A program made the position numbers and the translations under genes. From NCBI GenBank assembly GCA_014730185.1, contig WJIP01000395.1, positions 1 through 33,122 of the forward strand: 33,122 nucleotides of DNA. The letters are read 5' to 3'. The DNA is from Caldithrix sp. (GTDB taxonomy: Bacteria; Calditrichota; Calditrichia; Calditrichales; Calditrichaceae). The notes under the pieces were generated by a model. It searched no databases, was not told the origin of the DNA, and worked only from the letters and a program-made list of their open reading frames with translations. Positions 9,335 to 17,826 of the stretch are shown here, in pieces. Every line of letters begins with the position of its first letter. Within the stretch, counting starts at the first letter, position 1.

Positions 9335-10648
9335 ATGACCAAAGATTTGTTTGATAGAAATTTGCAACATGAGCGGCCACTGGCTGAACGCTGCCGTCCA
9401 GATTCATTAGACGCTATTGTGGGACATAGTCGTCTGATCGGTGAAGGCTCGGCACTGCGGAAACAAATTGATCAGGGATATTTACCCTCTGTAATATTTT
9501 GGGGACCTCCGGGTGTGGGCAAGACGACGCTGGCACGTCTGCTGGCTAAAGCTATGGCCTATCATTTTATTGATATATCGGCGGTCAGTTCAGGGGTGCG
9601 CGAAGTGAAAAATATTATCAGCGATGCAAACGATAAGCTGCGTTATCACTCCCAAAAAACATTACTATTTATTGATGAAATCCATCGATTCAATAAAGCA
9701 CAGCAGGATGCTTTATTGCATGCGGTCGAAGAAGGTACACTTACGCTGGTAGGTGCTACCACAGAAAATCCTTCTTTCGAAGTAATCGCCCCTCTTTTAT
9801 CCAGGTGTCAGGTTCTAAAAATGGAGGCGCTGACTAAAGAGGATCTGCAACAGATTATACAGCATGCCATCGATTATGATGCGCTCTTAAAGCGCTATAC
9901 ATTTAAACTACCGGGCATGGACACGCTCATTTATTATGGCAGCGGTGATGCTCGCCGCACTCTAAATTTGATTGAAATTGCCTTCCACATGGCCGACAAA
10001 ACAGGCCAAAGCATTACAATCACGGAGGAACTGGTTAAACAGGCGGCTGATCAGAATCCGCTATATTATGATAAAAAGGGGGATGCACATTATGACACTA
10101 TATCTGCATTTATCAAAAGCGTAAGGGGTAGTGATCCGGACGGAGCCATCTATTGGTTGGCTAAAATGATTGAGAGTGGAGAGGATCCTGTCTTTATTGC
10201 CAGGCGTTTGATTATTCTGGCATCGGAAGATATTGGCAATGCAGAACCCTATGCATTGATGCTGGCCAACAATGCTTTTCAGGCCGTTACACATGTTGGA
10301 ATGCCCGAGGCCCGAATTATTTTGGCCCAGGTCACTACGTATTTGGCCTCGGTACCCAAGAGTAACGCAGCTTATTTAGCTATTAATCGTGCCCAGGCTT
10401 TTATTCGCCAAGATGGTTTAAGACCTGTTCCATTGCATTTGCGAAACGCCCCCACTGATTTGATGAAATTATTGAACTATGGGGCGGATTACAAATATCC
10501 TCATGATTTTCCCGATCATTTCGTAGAGCAATCCTATTGGCCAAAGGATATAAAGCCGCAAACGTTTTACGAGCCGACCGACCAGGGTAGAGAGTTCAAG
10601 CTCAGTAAATATCTTCAAAGTACCAGCCGGTTGAAAAAGGAGAAATAA
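9335..10648 (+). CDS. rarA: Replication-associated recombination protein A (AAA+ ATPase)
   Basis: RarA/MgsA belongs to the clamp-loader branch of AAA+ ATPases and acts at stalled replication forks. The 437-residue protein shows Walker A GPPGVGKT (57-64), Walker B LLFIDEIHRFNKAQQDALL (Asp114-Glu115), sensor 1 VGATTENPSFEV, and sensor 2 YYGSGDARRTLNLIE. The C-terminal tetramerisation part carries the family signatures KSVRGSDPDGAIYWLAKM, RRLIILASEDIGNA and YKYPHDFPDHFVEQSYWP. Length is typical. The start ATG is 16 bp after the preceding stop, with only a weak ribosome site. The 3' end contains the ribosome site of the next gene. Confidence 0.96.
   Translation: MTKDLFDRNLQHERPLAERCRPDSLDAIVGHSRLIGEGSALRKQIDQGYLPSVIFWGPPGVGKTTLARLLAKAMAYHFIDISAVSSGVREVKNIISDANDKLRYHSQKTLLFIDEIHRFNKAQQDALLHAVEEGTLTLVGATTENPSFEVIAPLLSRCQVLKMEALTKEDLQQIIQHAIDYDALLKRYTFKLPGMDTLIYYGSGDARRTLNLIEIAFHMADKTGQSITITEELVKQAADQNPLYYDKKGDAHYDTISAFIKSVRGSDPDGAIYWLAKMIESGEDPVFIARRLIILASEDIGNAEPYALMLANNAFQAVTHVGMPEARIILAQVTTYLASVPKSNAAYLAINRAQAFIRQDGLRPVPLHLRNAPTDLMKLLNYGADYKYPHDFPDHFVEQSYWPKDIKPQTFYEPTDQGREFKLSKYLQSTSRLKKEK
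10637..10642 (+). promoter_or_regulatory. Ribosome binding site within the rarA 3' end
   Basis: AAGGAG lies inside the last codons of rarA, 8 bp before the ATG at 10651. Only two bases separate the rarA stop from that ATG, so the two genes are almost certainly co-transcribed and translationally coupled. Confidence 0.7.
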
Positions 10649-10650
10649 GT

Positions 10651-11160
10651 ATGTTCGAAAGGTTAAAGGAATCTTTGGCAGAACGTTACATTAAATACCG
10701 ATTAAAAAGCTGGTATAAAAAACAGCAAATGTATGATTTTTCAAATGAACCCCAAAAAATCAATCACGCGCTTATAATTTTACCAGCAAATCCCCTGCCG
10801 GATAATGTTTTACAACAATTATATAAAGATTTGTATCAGACCTTCGCATCCATAAAAATATCGACATTTGAACGCAGTAATTTAAGGAAACAGGATTGTA
10901 ACTGGTTAAACATCCCCAACAACTCCTACCTCGGCGGATATTTTGCTCATGAAAGAATGGATATGGTTATCGATTTGAATGAATCACAGGATATTATAAG
11001 CGTATATTTAACCGCCATGAGTAATGCACCATTACGAATAAATTTGAACAGGGGGCCATTCGATTTTGTTTATAATTTATACATTGACACATCAACGAAG
11101 GATAAAATGGCGGATCGCGTGTCCGTTATAAGCAATTACCTTAAGCAATTGCATCATTAG
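10651..11160 (+). CDS. Hypothetical protein, DUF6913-like
   Basis: A 169-residue cytoplasmic protein without signal peptide. It begins with a basic helix (AERYIKYRLKSWYKKQQ), continues with an alpha/beta fold (HALIILPANPL, then MDMVIDLNES) and ends with SVYLTAMSNAPLRINLNRG and a helix. The pattern of a Rossmann-like strand 'VIDLN' followed by 'TAMSNAPLRI' resembles the DUF6913 family of Bacteroidota, which is distantly like glycosyltransferase family 9, but the resemblance is by eye. It is translationally coupled to rarA by a strong ribosome site. No function is known; the pairing might only reflect transcription. Confidence 0.7.
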   Translation: MFERLKESLAERYIKYRLKSWYKKQQMYDFSNEPQKINHALIILPANPLPDNVLQQLYKDLYQTFASIKISTFERSNLRKQDCNWLNIPNNSYLGGYFAHERMDMVIDLNESQDIISVYLTAMSNAPLRINLNRGPFDFVYNLYIDTSTKDKMADRVSVISNYLKQLHH

Positions 11161-11334
11161 TTTGTGGATACAAATATATGCTTTCAATGGCGGAGTTTAA
11201 AGAGTTATGTATAGAATGACAGTGAAAGTTGCTCATCAGCTCCCATTAAAAAAGTAAAGGGTTTTGTCTTATTTCTTTTTTTATTATATTAATTCCTTTA
11301 ATCTAAGTTAAACCAAATTTAATCCGTTATAATT

Positions 11335-11910
11335 ATGAAAGAAAAGTATATCTCCCGAGTGGACAGCGAAAAAAGCAAGATGTATGGCTATCTTGTGCGT
11401 TTATATCGTGGCAAAGGTGTTTTATTTCAACAATGGTTTCCGGATAGGGAATATGGTGGTAAAGAAAAGTGTTTCGAGGCGGCTAAAGCGATGCGGGATA
11501 AAAAAATTGTTGAACTCAATTATCATCAGCTCAAAGGGCCGAAAAACAGGGAATGGAAACCGGTGCAATCCAGCCAAAAACCAAGGAGCAATACCGGGCA
11601 TCTGGGTATTTATGAATCCCAGGATTATAAAAAATTAAAAGATGGTACACTGCGTGAAAATCCATATATTGCGGTTTCGTATGTGGAAACCAAAGGGCAG
11701 TCACGTACAAAAAAGTTTTACATTGGTAAAAAGCGAAACCGGGAGCAGGCCTTGAAAGAGGCGGTTGAGTTTCGCAACGCCAAAGAAATAAGCGCCCGGA
11801 TCGCTGCGGTCGAATACAACCGTGAATTACAAAAAAGACTCATCGAAGAAGAAAATAAACTACGGAAAAAGGTCGGGAACCCGTTCTCCCGGAAAAAAAA
11901 GGAAGGTTAA
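11335..11910 (+). CDS. Protein with two AP2-like DNA-binding domains
   Basis: A 191-residue basic protein. Residues about 12-63 (YGYLVRLYRGKGVLFQQWF, then YGGKEKCFEAAKAMRDK) follow the bacterial AP2 pattern of three beta strands then an amphipathic helix, with the characteristic 'YGGKEKA..AA...RD' helix start. Residues about 88-155 repeat the theme (TGHLGIYE, PYIAVSYVE, KKFYIGKK, then EQALKEAVEFRNAK). The C-terminus is a long charged helix ending in a Lys-rich tail. AP2 domains bind DNA; in bacteria they occur in homing endonucleases, in phage proteins and as stand-alone proteins. No nuclease motif is visible here. The upstream region is AT-rich and no clear ribosome site was found. It stands alone between two gene clusters; a role in DNA binding is inferred. 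Confidence 0.7.
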   Translation: MKEKYISRVDSEKSKMYGYLVRLYRGKGVLFQQWFPDREYGGKEKCFEAAKAMRDKKIVELNYHQLKGPKNREWKPVQSSQKPRSNTGHLGIYESQDYKKLKDGTLRENPYIAVSYVETKGQSRTKKFYIGKKRNREQALKEAVEFRNAKEISARIAAVEYNRELQKRLIEEENKLRKKVGNPFSRKKKEG

Positions 11911-12101
11911 TGAGTACCCGTAGCTGCAGAATTGATGGTACCCTGCCAGGCAAAGTATTTGGATAGGTACTGCTGATTTATTGAGGTAGGGTAACGATTT
12001 AGGGTGCTCCAAATATTGACTCCTATCGTTATTGAATATATAAAGAACAGTTCATAAAATTAAGATACTACATTGAAAAAATAAGATTAATGGAAGACCA
12101 G

Positions 12102-12107
12102 AAGGAG
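12102..12107 (+). promoter_or_regulatory. Ribosome binding site that selects a TTG start
   Basis: AAGGAG lies 7 bp before TTG at 12115. No ATG or GTG exists at a suitable distance in that frame, and a signal peptide begins at the TTG. Confidence 0.65.
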
Positions 12108-12114
12108 AAATCAA

Positions 12115-13050
12115 TTGCGTAATTTATTGTGGATTGTTGGTCTGGCTCTGACTTTACCTCTGCTGGCCCAGGAAAACCAAATTGAAATTGGAACTTTCAA
12201 TATTGAATGGTTTCCCTGTAAGGACGATGGCAAGCTGTTAAAATCATATGGTATTGATTTACGTTATCCTCCTCAAGGTGAATCAACAGACATCGAAGCT
12301 CTGTTTCACCTACTGGACAGTCTGGATATCGAATTATTAGGTGTACAGGAAATCGTAGATGGACCATTGTTTGCTCAGAAAGCGCAGCACTATTTAGGTG
12401 ACCATTATAGATTTATCTATTCTAAAAGTGGAGGTTCTCAGAAGGTTGGTTTCCTCTATGATAGTACTCGGTTAACTCTGAAAGGTGAATCCCGAACCTA
12501 TTTGAGCGTTGCTTTGGGAGAAGATTCACGCCTGCGACCTGCCTTTAGCGCGTTCTTCCAGTACAAAAAAAACGGTTTTGATTTTCATGCCCTCGTGACA
12601 CATTTAAAAGCTATGCCCTCCGGTCGGGATATCCGGGAAAAACAATGGAAGGCAATCAAAACTATACTAACCGATATTCAAAAGGATAACGAAAAGGATA
12701 TCATCCTGCTGGGTGACTTTAATAATGTATCTCCCATTAGAGAACAAGAATTCCTACCTCTGATGGATCAACTTAATTATTATTGGGCAACCGGTGAGCT
12801 GGAAACGAAAGGCAGTAACTACTGGCAGCCAGACTATAAGGTTGAGCGTGTCCAATCTTCTCTCATTGACCACATCTTTATATCGGATGATGCCAAAGTG
12901 GAATATGTGGATAACAGTCTGAAGGTAGGCGGGATGTGCGCCACGGGTGCAGAAGAATTCAAGGGGGATGCCATACCGGACTATTTTCATACCATATCGG
13001 ATCATTGCCCAGTATTTGCAACCTTCAGAGCTGACGTGGACAATGATTGA
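12115..13050 (+). CDS. Secreted endonuclease/exonuclease/phosphatase family protein
   Basis: A 311-residue exported member of the DNase I-like phosphodiesterase fold. The start is TTG, chosen because it has a strong ribosome site and begins a signal peptide (RNLLWIVGLALTLPLLA, cleavage after Ala18). All family motifs are present: GTFNIEWFP (Asn ligand), GVQEI (metal-binding Glu), LVTHLKA (catalytic His), LLGDFNN (Asp/Asn), LIDHIF and SDHCPVFATF (last Asp-His pair). These enzymes use Mg2+ to cleave nucleic acid or phosphoester substrates; an export signal suggests extracellular or periplasmic nuclease or phosphatase activity. The substrate cannot be read from sequence. The gene ends 11 bp from the convergent lipoprotein gene. 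Confidence 0.88.
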   Translation: MRNLLWIVGLALTLPLLAQENQIEIGTFNIEWFPCKDDGKLLKSYGIDLRYPPQGESTDIEALFHLLDSLDIELLGVQEIVDGPLFAQKAQHYLGDHYRFIYSKSGGSQKVGFLYDSTRLTLKGESRTYLSVALGEDSRLRPAFSAFFQYKKNGFDFHALVTHLKAMPSGRDIREKQWKAIKTILTDIQKDNEKDIILLGDFNNVSPIREQEFLPLMDQLNYYWATGELETKGSNYWQPDYKVERVQSSLIDHIFISDDAKVEYVDNSLKVGGMCATGAEEFKGDAIPDYFHTISDHCPVFATFRADVDND

Positions 13051-13061
13051 ACAATACCGGT

Positions 13062-14009
13062 TTACTGAATCGTAACAGTCATCAACTCTGAAGTACCGGT
13101 ATTTCCGGCCTCGTCATAAGCTTTAATGTATAAGGTATGTAAAGTGCTGTCGGCCTTATTTGTCGAGTTCCAGTTAAAAATCCATGGAGAATCGGGATTG
13201 GTTACTTCCCGTTCTTTAATACCATCCACGTAAAATTCACTTTTCACAACTTCTTCATTATCATACAAGTCTGCAGAAACTGTTATTTCCCCCGTTATAG
13301 TAGAACCTGTAACAGGATAAAGAAAAAAGGCGGTAGGCGGCGTTACATCAGGCGCCTCCACTGATCGCGGATAAACGGTTACTCCAATTACCGGTGATAC
13401 CGCCACATTATTGCCGCTGTCAAAGGCTTTTGCAAATATGGTGTGCTCTGTGGAGTCCGAAAAATTACTTGTGTTCCATTCATAAGTATATGGATATTGA
13501 AAATCATTACCTACGGAGTCTCCGTTAATAAAGAAGCCTACATTTTTGATCGATCGTTCATCCTCGGCATGGGCTACGATACGAACCGTACCTTCAACAA
13601 CCTGACCACCCTGGGGATTCACAATGATTACAGAGGGATCAATCACGTCCGGCGTTTCAGCGATGGTAAACCGAACGGGCGGAGAGTAGCTGGCATTGCC
13701 TTCTTTATCACGTGCTGCAGATTGTATTACGTGCGTTACACCTTTTTCAAAACCATCGATACTCAATTCTTGTTCATAGGGTGATTTAGTAATATCTCCA
13801 TATTTTGTACCGTCTATGTAAAACCACACTTTGGATATTTCGTCGTCGTCGTGAGCATCGATACGGACGGTAATATCTGAAGAAATAACAGCTCCTTCAT
13901 ACGGATAAACCATCAATGTCACCGGTGGAATATCGTCTGTGGGTTCCGGGAGACTACAAGCATTTAAGAACCATAGAATTGATATGAATACGATTATCAA
14001 TCTGGGCAT
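13062..14009 (-). CDS. Lipoprotein with three bacterial Ig-like repeats
   Basis: A 315-residue predicted lipoprotein. The N-terminus (PRLIIVFISILWFLNAC) is a type II signal with lipobox LNAC and lipidated Cys18. Three Ig-like (Big_7 type) repeats of about 90-95 residues follow. Each opens with a VYPYEG/VNPQGG/LYPVTG turn and continues with VWFYIDG/VGFFINGD/SEFYVDG and a closing AxDxxGN strand. These repeats are usual in cell-surface binding or adhesion proteins. A strong ribosome site (GAGGAGAA, read on the minus strand at 14017-14023) lies 7 bp before the ATG. No catalytic domain is attached, so this is a stand-alone repeat protein, perhaps a surface scaffold. Confidence 0.85.
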   Translation of the reverse strand: MPRLIIVFISILWFLNACSLPEPTDDIPPVTLMVYPYEGAVISSDITVRIDAHDDDEISKVWFYIDGTKYGDITKSPYEQELSIDGFEKGVTHVIQSAARDKEGNASYSPPVRFTIAETPDVIDPSVIIVNPQGGQVVEGTVRIVAHAEDERSIKNVGFFINGDSVGNDFQYPYTYEWNTSNFSDSTEHTIFAKAFDSGNNVAVSPVIGVTVYPRSVEAPDVTPPTAFFLYPVTGSTITGEITVSADLYDNEEVVKSEFYVDGIKEREVTNPDSPWIFNWNSTNKADSTLHTLYIKAYDEAGNTGTSELMTVTIQ

Positions 14010-14198
14010 AACTAATTCTCCTCATTAATCATCAATCAAGATGGTTGATTTGTGCTCTGAACTGAGACCAAAAATTACATTAATTTTGGCCGTTCACTTT
14101 GTGATCAAACGCAATCCTGTTCAACTAAATTAAATTATCGGTTAAAAATCATGAAATTAAAGGGATATCAATCAAAAAAGATAATGCCTGCATTTTTA

Positions 14199-14963
14199 TT
14201 ATGCTTGTAAATCGATGGCCACCGGACAATGGTCCGAACCTTTAACATCACTAAGAATATGGGCGTCGGTAATCATATGCTGATGTTCGGCGTCAATAAA
14301 AAAATAATCGATACGCCAACCGATATTCCGTTGCCGGGCGTTGTTGCGATAAGTCCACCAGCTATAATTACCACCATCTTTATTGAACAGCCTGAACGTA
14401 TCCACATAACCCTGTGCTAAAAATTTATCCATCCAGGCACGTTCAACCGGTAAAAAACCGGAATATTTTTCATTGGCCTTGGGATTTTTCAGATCAATAG
14501 GTTTATGAGCGGTATTAAAATCGCCGCAGGTTATAATTGCCTTATTGCTCTTGCGCAATTGATTGACATAATCCAGATAAGCATCATAAAAACGCAGTTT
14601 GTAATCCAGCCGGTTCATATCCCGCTTCCCGTTGGGAAAATAAATGTTAAGCAAAATAAAGGACTCAAACTCCTGTATGATGATTCGGCCTTCGTCATCA
14701 AATTCATGAATTCCAAAACCAAACCAGGATTTTAAGGGTGCTATACGATTCAAATTGGCTACACCGCTATAACCTGGTTTTTGTGCAGCATTCCATTCGA
14801 TCTGGTAACCGTTTACATTTTTAAGATGAGATGCTGCTTGTTCTCGGCGTGCTTTTACTTCCTGCAGGCAGAGTATGTCGATATTATTACCGGCCAGCCA
14901 TGTTAAAAAACCATGCCGGATAGCGGCTCGAATGCCGTTTACGTTCCACGAAACGATACGCAT
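14199..14963 (-). CDS. xth: Exodeoxyribonuclease III (AP endonuclease)
   Basis: A 254-residue DNA repair enzyme of the ExoIII/APE family that incises abasic sites and removes 3' blocks. Motifs: RIVSWNVNGIRAA, LCLQEVKA (metal Glu), GYSGVANL, NIYFPNG, ITCGDFNTAH (Asp/Asn), and GSDHCPV (catalytic Asp-His). I place the start at ATG 14963 (MRIVSWNVNG, as in most homologues). The GTG four codons upstream overlaps the stop of the preceding gene and has AGGGA directly abutting it, whereas that sequence is about 11 bp from the ATG. It is the last gene of a minus-strand run behind the AtuA pair. Functional linkage to AtuA is unlikely. A short AATG/CATT hairpin with a T-run follows the stop, a weak terminator. 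Confidence 0.95.
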   Translation of the reverse strand: MRIVSWNVNGIRAAIRHGFLTWLAGNNIDILCLQEVKARREQAASHLKNVNGYQIEWNAAQKPGYSGVANLNRIAPLKSWFGFGIHEFDDEGRIIIQEFESFILLNIYFPNGKRDMNRLDYKLRFYDAYLDYVNQLRKSNKAIITCGDFNTAHKPIDLKNPKANEKYSGFLPVERAWMDKFLAQGYVDTFRLFNKDGGNYSWWTYRNNARQRNIGWRIDYFFIDAEHQHMITDAHILSDVKGSDHCPVAIDLQA

Positions 14964-14971
14964 GGGTATCT

Positions 14972-15304
14972 TCACTCCCTAAAAAGCGTTTCGTCCACTT
15001 CTATTTCCATACGCAAAAGTGCAGCGCTGATGGTTTTGCCCTGCGCATCATGCTTAAGTGTAAGCGTGCCTCCGCCACCAAGGGCATTATGCAAAAGAAA
15101 GTTCAAAGCGCAGATATTTGGCAGTTCAAATCGTTCCACTTTACCTTTTACCATATTCCCAAAATGTTTTTTTACTTTATCAGCTGTAACATGTTTTTTA
15201 ATAATGGAATAATATTCCGGCTTCAAGGCAATAATGCCCACATTGGCGGTATCGCCTTTATCACCGGACCGGGCATGGGCTAACTCTATCAATTTAACTT
15301 TCAT
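14972..15304 (-). CDS. AtuA-like C-terminal (ferredoxin-fold) domain protein
   Basis: A 110-residue protein carrying the domain usually fused to the C-terminus of AtuA proteins: IELAHARSGDKGDTANVGI, FELPNICALNFLLHNALGGGG, then a TLKHDAQGKTISAALL strand pair. Its function is unclear. Start: the TTG at 15316 is possible, but ATG 15304 has GGAAAG 5 bp upstream, so I use it. It follows the AtuA gene on the same strand with a 40-bp gap, and xth starts 8 bp after its stop. In many bacteria the two domains are in one chain of about 590 residues; here they are separate, which suggests they form a complex of two subunits (inference). Confidence 0.82.
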   Translation of the reverse strand: MKVKLIELAHARSGDKGDTANVGIIALKPEYYSIIKKHVTADKVKKHFGNMVKGKVERFELPNICALNFLLHNALGGGGTLTLKHDAQGKTISAALLRMEIEVDETLFRE

Positions 15305-15344
15305 GTTGCTTTCCAATCTGTTTAATAGCCATGATCCACCGAGA

Positions 15345-16709
15345 TTATCCGGTCTCGATCGTTAATACCTTTGGTGAAACCATTTCTTTGCTGATCAACG
15401 CCGGCCAATAAGCGATTACATCCCGAACACGTGGACGACCTCCTCCGAATCCGGTGACATTAGGCGGACCGGTCAGTACCAACGGAACAATTTCATTAGC
15501 GAATTTTTGCATATCGGCTTTATTACGACCACGTACCCCAATTTGAAACACAATTTCATTGGGATCATCAATTTTATGCGCCGTTGTACCATGCGAAGCG
15601 TTGTATCCCAAAAATTCGGTTTGGATTTCATCAAATTTGAGGCCAAGGTACTCAATTCGTTTGCGAACAATTTCATCGGCCTTGTGAGCTTTTTTCAAAG
15701 CGTCCGGCCATGTATATGTCAGATTACCGATACATGTGTAACCATCAAAGTAGGAAATGGATACTTTATAATAAGGTGTATCCGGTTTTCCTTTAATATT
15801 TTTAATTTTCACCCGGTCTTTTCCAACGGTCTCCAGTTCTATCGTAGTAAAATCGGCCACTACGTCCGGCGTGATGTATTCGCGAGGATCTCCCAATTCA
15901 TACACAAGTTGTTCCTTAATGGTTTGTTCAGTGATGAGTCCACCCAGAGATTCATGCTTGGTGATAATGAGATGTCCATCGGGATAGGCTTCCACAATGG
16001 GGAAACCAATACGTTCCATTCGGGGTACATCTTGCCAGCCGGCAAAAAAATTACCACCGCTGGCCTGAGCACCACACTCGTTGATATGACCACCAACCAC
16101 ACCAGCGGCAAGTTTATCCCATTCGTCATTTTTCCAGCCGAACTCATGGATCATCGGTGCTAATGTTATGCCTGTATCCGTTACTCTTCCGGTTACAATA
16201 ATATGAGCACCCTGCTGCAATGCTTCCACCACCGGTTTAGCACCGAAATAGACGTTGGCGCTGGTAACTTGTTTACGAACGCTGCTCAGCGATTTCCCGG
16301 TTTCCATATTTTTTAAATCATTGCCACTGGCAATCAAACCATCCAGCTGATGAAGTATATCATCACCATAGATGGCAGCTATTTTCAAATCTCTAAAACC
16401 CTGCCTTTCTGCCACTTCCCGCATAGCCAGCATGCAACCTACCGGATTTACACCGCCGGCGTTTGTAATAACCCGGATATTTTTTTCCACCAGCGTCGGC
16501 AGTAAAGTATCCATAAGTGGTATAAAATCTTTAGCATAACCCAGGTCAGGGTTCCTGGATTTTTGTTTCTGCATAATCGACATCGTTAGTTCCGCAAGAT
16601 AATCCATGACCAGATAATCAATTTCCCCTTCATTTACCTGGTCGTAAGGGGCGTCAAAACGGTCGCCCCAATAGCCCTGTCCGCTGGCGATACGAATATA
16701 ATCCTTCAT
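15345..16709 (-). CDS. AtuA family protein (DUF1446)
   Basis: A 454-residue cytoplasmic protein of the acyclic terpene utilisation AtuA family. Signatures are RIASGQGYWGDRFDAP at the start, VITNAGGVNPVGC, IVTGRVTDTGITLAPMIHEFG, GGHINECGAQASGGNF, EFLGYNASHGTTA and VTGFGGGRPRVRDV near the end. The family is named for a gene of the Pseudomonas citronellol/geraniol pathway but occurs far more widely, often beside acyl-CoA genes; its reaction is not established. No carboxylase or CoA-transferase genes lie beside it here, so terpene use should not be assumed. The start is ATG 16709, with GGAG 5 bp before it, rather than the TTG one codon upstream. The second half of the usual fused protein is the next gene. 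Confidence 0.88.
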   Translation of the reverse strand: MKDYIRIASGQGYWGDRFDAPYDQVNEGEIDYLVMDYLAELTMSIMQKQKSRNPDLGYAKDFIPLMDTLLPTLVEKNIRVITNAGGVNPVGCMLAMREVAERQGFRDLKIAAIYGDDILHQLDGLIASGNDLKNMETGKSLSSVRKQVTSANVYFGAKPVVEALQQGAHIIVTGRVTDTGITLAPMIHEFGWKNDEWDKLAAGVVGGHINECGAQASGGNFFAGWQDVPRMERIGFPIVEAYPDGHLIITKHESLGGLITEQTIKEQLVYELGDPREYITPDVVADFTTIELETVGKDRVKIKNIKGKPDTPYYKVSISYFDGYTCIGNLTYTWPDALKKAHKADEIVRKRIEYLGLKFDEIQTEFLGYNASHGTTAHKIDDPNEIVFQIGVRGRNKADMQKFANEIVPLVLTGPPNVTGFGGGRPRVRDVIAYWPALISKEMVSPKVLTIETG

Positions 16710-16970
16710 CAATTCTCCATATTAATGTCATTTACTAAACAACTGGTAAATGCCGGATATAAGCACTATGTAATGCAATACCCCAAAAAATAATTTCATA
16801 AAAGCCGTTAAATTAGCAAATTAATGTTAATTTCAAAAATAGAAAGATAATTGAAAAATACAAACTCAAATTTTCAGATCAAAAGAGCAATGGAATATCC
16901 GTCGAGTGGAGCCGTTGTAGATGGCGAATTGCGGCATTTCATTGACAGCGATTTGGTAAATAGGCCATAT

Positions 16971-16977
16971 AAGGAGG
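16971..16977 (+). promoter_or_regulatory. Strong ribosome binding site fixing the SDR start
   Basis: AAGGAGG, 5 bp before ATG 16983. It overrules the longer frame beginning at TTG 16851, whose extra 44 residues precede the normal SDR N-terminus. Confidence 0.75.
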
Positions 16978-16982
16978 AAATT

Positions 16983-17771
16983 ATGAATTTTGGTTTAGAG
17001 AAAAAAAAGGCCATTGTTATGGCATCCAGTAAAGGGTTGGGCAAGGCAACAGCCCGATTGCTGGCTATGGAAGGTTGTATGGTGAGTATTTGCGGCCGAG
17101 ACAACGAGATGCTGCGCAAAACGGCCGCTGAAATTGAAACCGAAAGTGGTCAAACGGTTTTTTATGATACGGCCGATGTGGGCGACTCTGCATCGTTGCA
17201 TCGTTTTATAGATCGGGCAATTGATACAATGGATGGCGTGCATATTTTGGTAACCAATGCCGGTGGTCCCCCGGTGAAGGGTTTTGCGGAAACAACCGAT
17301 GAAGAATGGCATCACTGGTATGACATTACTTTTATGAGCGTCGTTAGAGCCATTCGGCGGGTATTACCCGAGATGGAAGGGCAATCATGGGGTCGGATCA
17401 TCAACATCACATCGGTTTCGGTAAAAGCACCGGTCGAAAATTTGATTTATTCCAATGCGTTACGCATGGCTGTCGTCGGACTGGCCAAAACTTTATCCAA
17501 TGAACTGGGTCCCAAAGGGATTACGGTTAATAATGTGGCGCCCGGTTATCATTTAACCGATGGACTGGAACGCATTGTCCGTAAAAAAACGGAACAGGGT
17601 ATGAAACGGGAAAAAGTGCTCAGCGATTGGTCCGATAAATTGCCGGTAAGGCGTATCGGTATGCCGCAGGATTTGGCCGGTCTGATTACCTTTCTGGCCT
17701 CCGAGCATTCGGCATATATGACGGGGACGACCATTCAGGTGGATGGTGGTGGTTATCCGGGTACACTTTAA
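16983..17771 (+). CDS. SDR-family oxidoreductase, non-canonical active site
   Basis: A 262-residue Rossmann-fold protein of the short-chain dehydrogenase/reductase family. The cofactor loop reads ASSKGLGKATARLLA in place of the usual TGxxxGIG, followed by CGRD (suggesting NADP) and LVTNAGGPP. ITSVSVKAP supplies the active-site Ser region. Where YxxxK should stand, the sequence is YSNALRMAVVGLAKTL; aligned on the following VVGLAKTL helix, Ser replaces Tyr and Arg replaces Lys. A group of SDRs annotated as 3-oxoacyl-ACP reductase-like shares this. The substrate is unknown. The true start is ATG 16983, with AAGGAGG 5 bp before it; the frame also extends upstream to TTG 16851 but lacks a ribosome site. 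It is divergent from the AtuA gene and could share its pathway. Confidence 0.87.
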   Translation: MNFGLEKKKAIVMASSKGLGKATARLLAMEGCMVSICGRDNEMLRKTAAEIETESGQTVFYDTADVGDSASLHRFIDRAIDTMDGVHILVTNAGGPPVKGFAETTDEEWHHWYDITFMSVVRAIRRVLPEMEGQSWGRIINITSVSVKAPVENLIYSNALRMAVVGLAKTLSNELGPKGITVNNVAPGYHLTDGLERIVRKKTEQGMKREKVLSDWSDKLPVRRIGMPQDLAGLITFLASEHSAYMTGTTIQVDGGGYPGTL

Positions 17772-17786
17772 CTTCCAGCCCGGCAA

Positions 17787-17819
17787 ACCGGATATGCGTA
17801 AAGGTAAAAATTATCCGGT
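17787..17819. terminator. Possible hairpin between convergent genes
   Basis: ACCGGATA (17787-17794) and TATCCGGT (17812-17819) form a perfect 8-bp stem with a 17-nt loop, in the 55 bp between the SDR and MutS-like stops. There is no strong T-run on either side, so this would be a weak or factor-dependent bidirectional terminator. Confidence 0.3.
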
Positions 17820-17826
17820 AATCGAT

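Noticed and set aside
14068-14089. Imperfect AT-rich palindrome between the lipoprotein and xth genes
   Set aside because: Arms CCAAAAATT and AATTTTGG are unequal and AT-rich, with no T-run, so chance is likely.
15507-16163. 218-aa plus-strand frame opposite the AtuA gene
   Set aside because: It is antisense to a well-conserved gene and shows no domain; a shadow frame.
16851-16982. N-terminal extension of the SDR gene from TTG 16851
   Set aside because: No ribosome site at the TTG, while AAGGAGG precedes ATG 16983 and the usual SDR N-terminus begins there.
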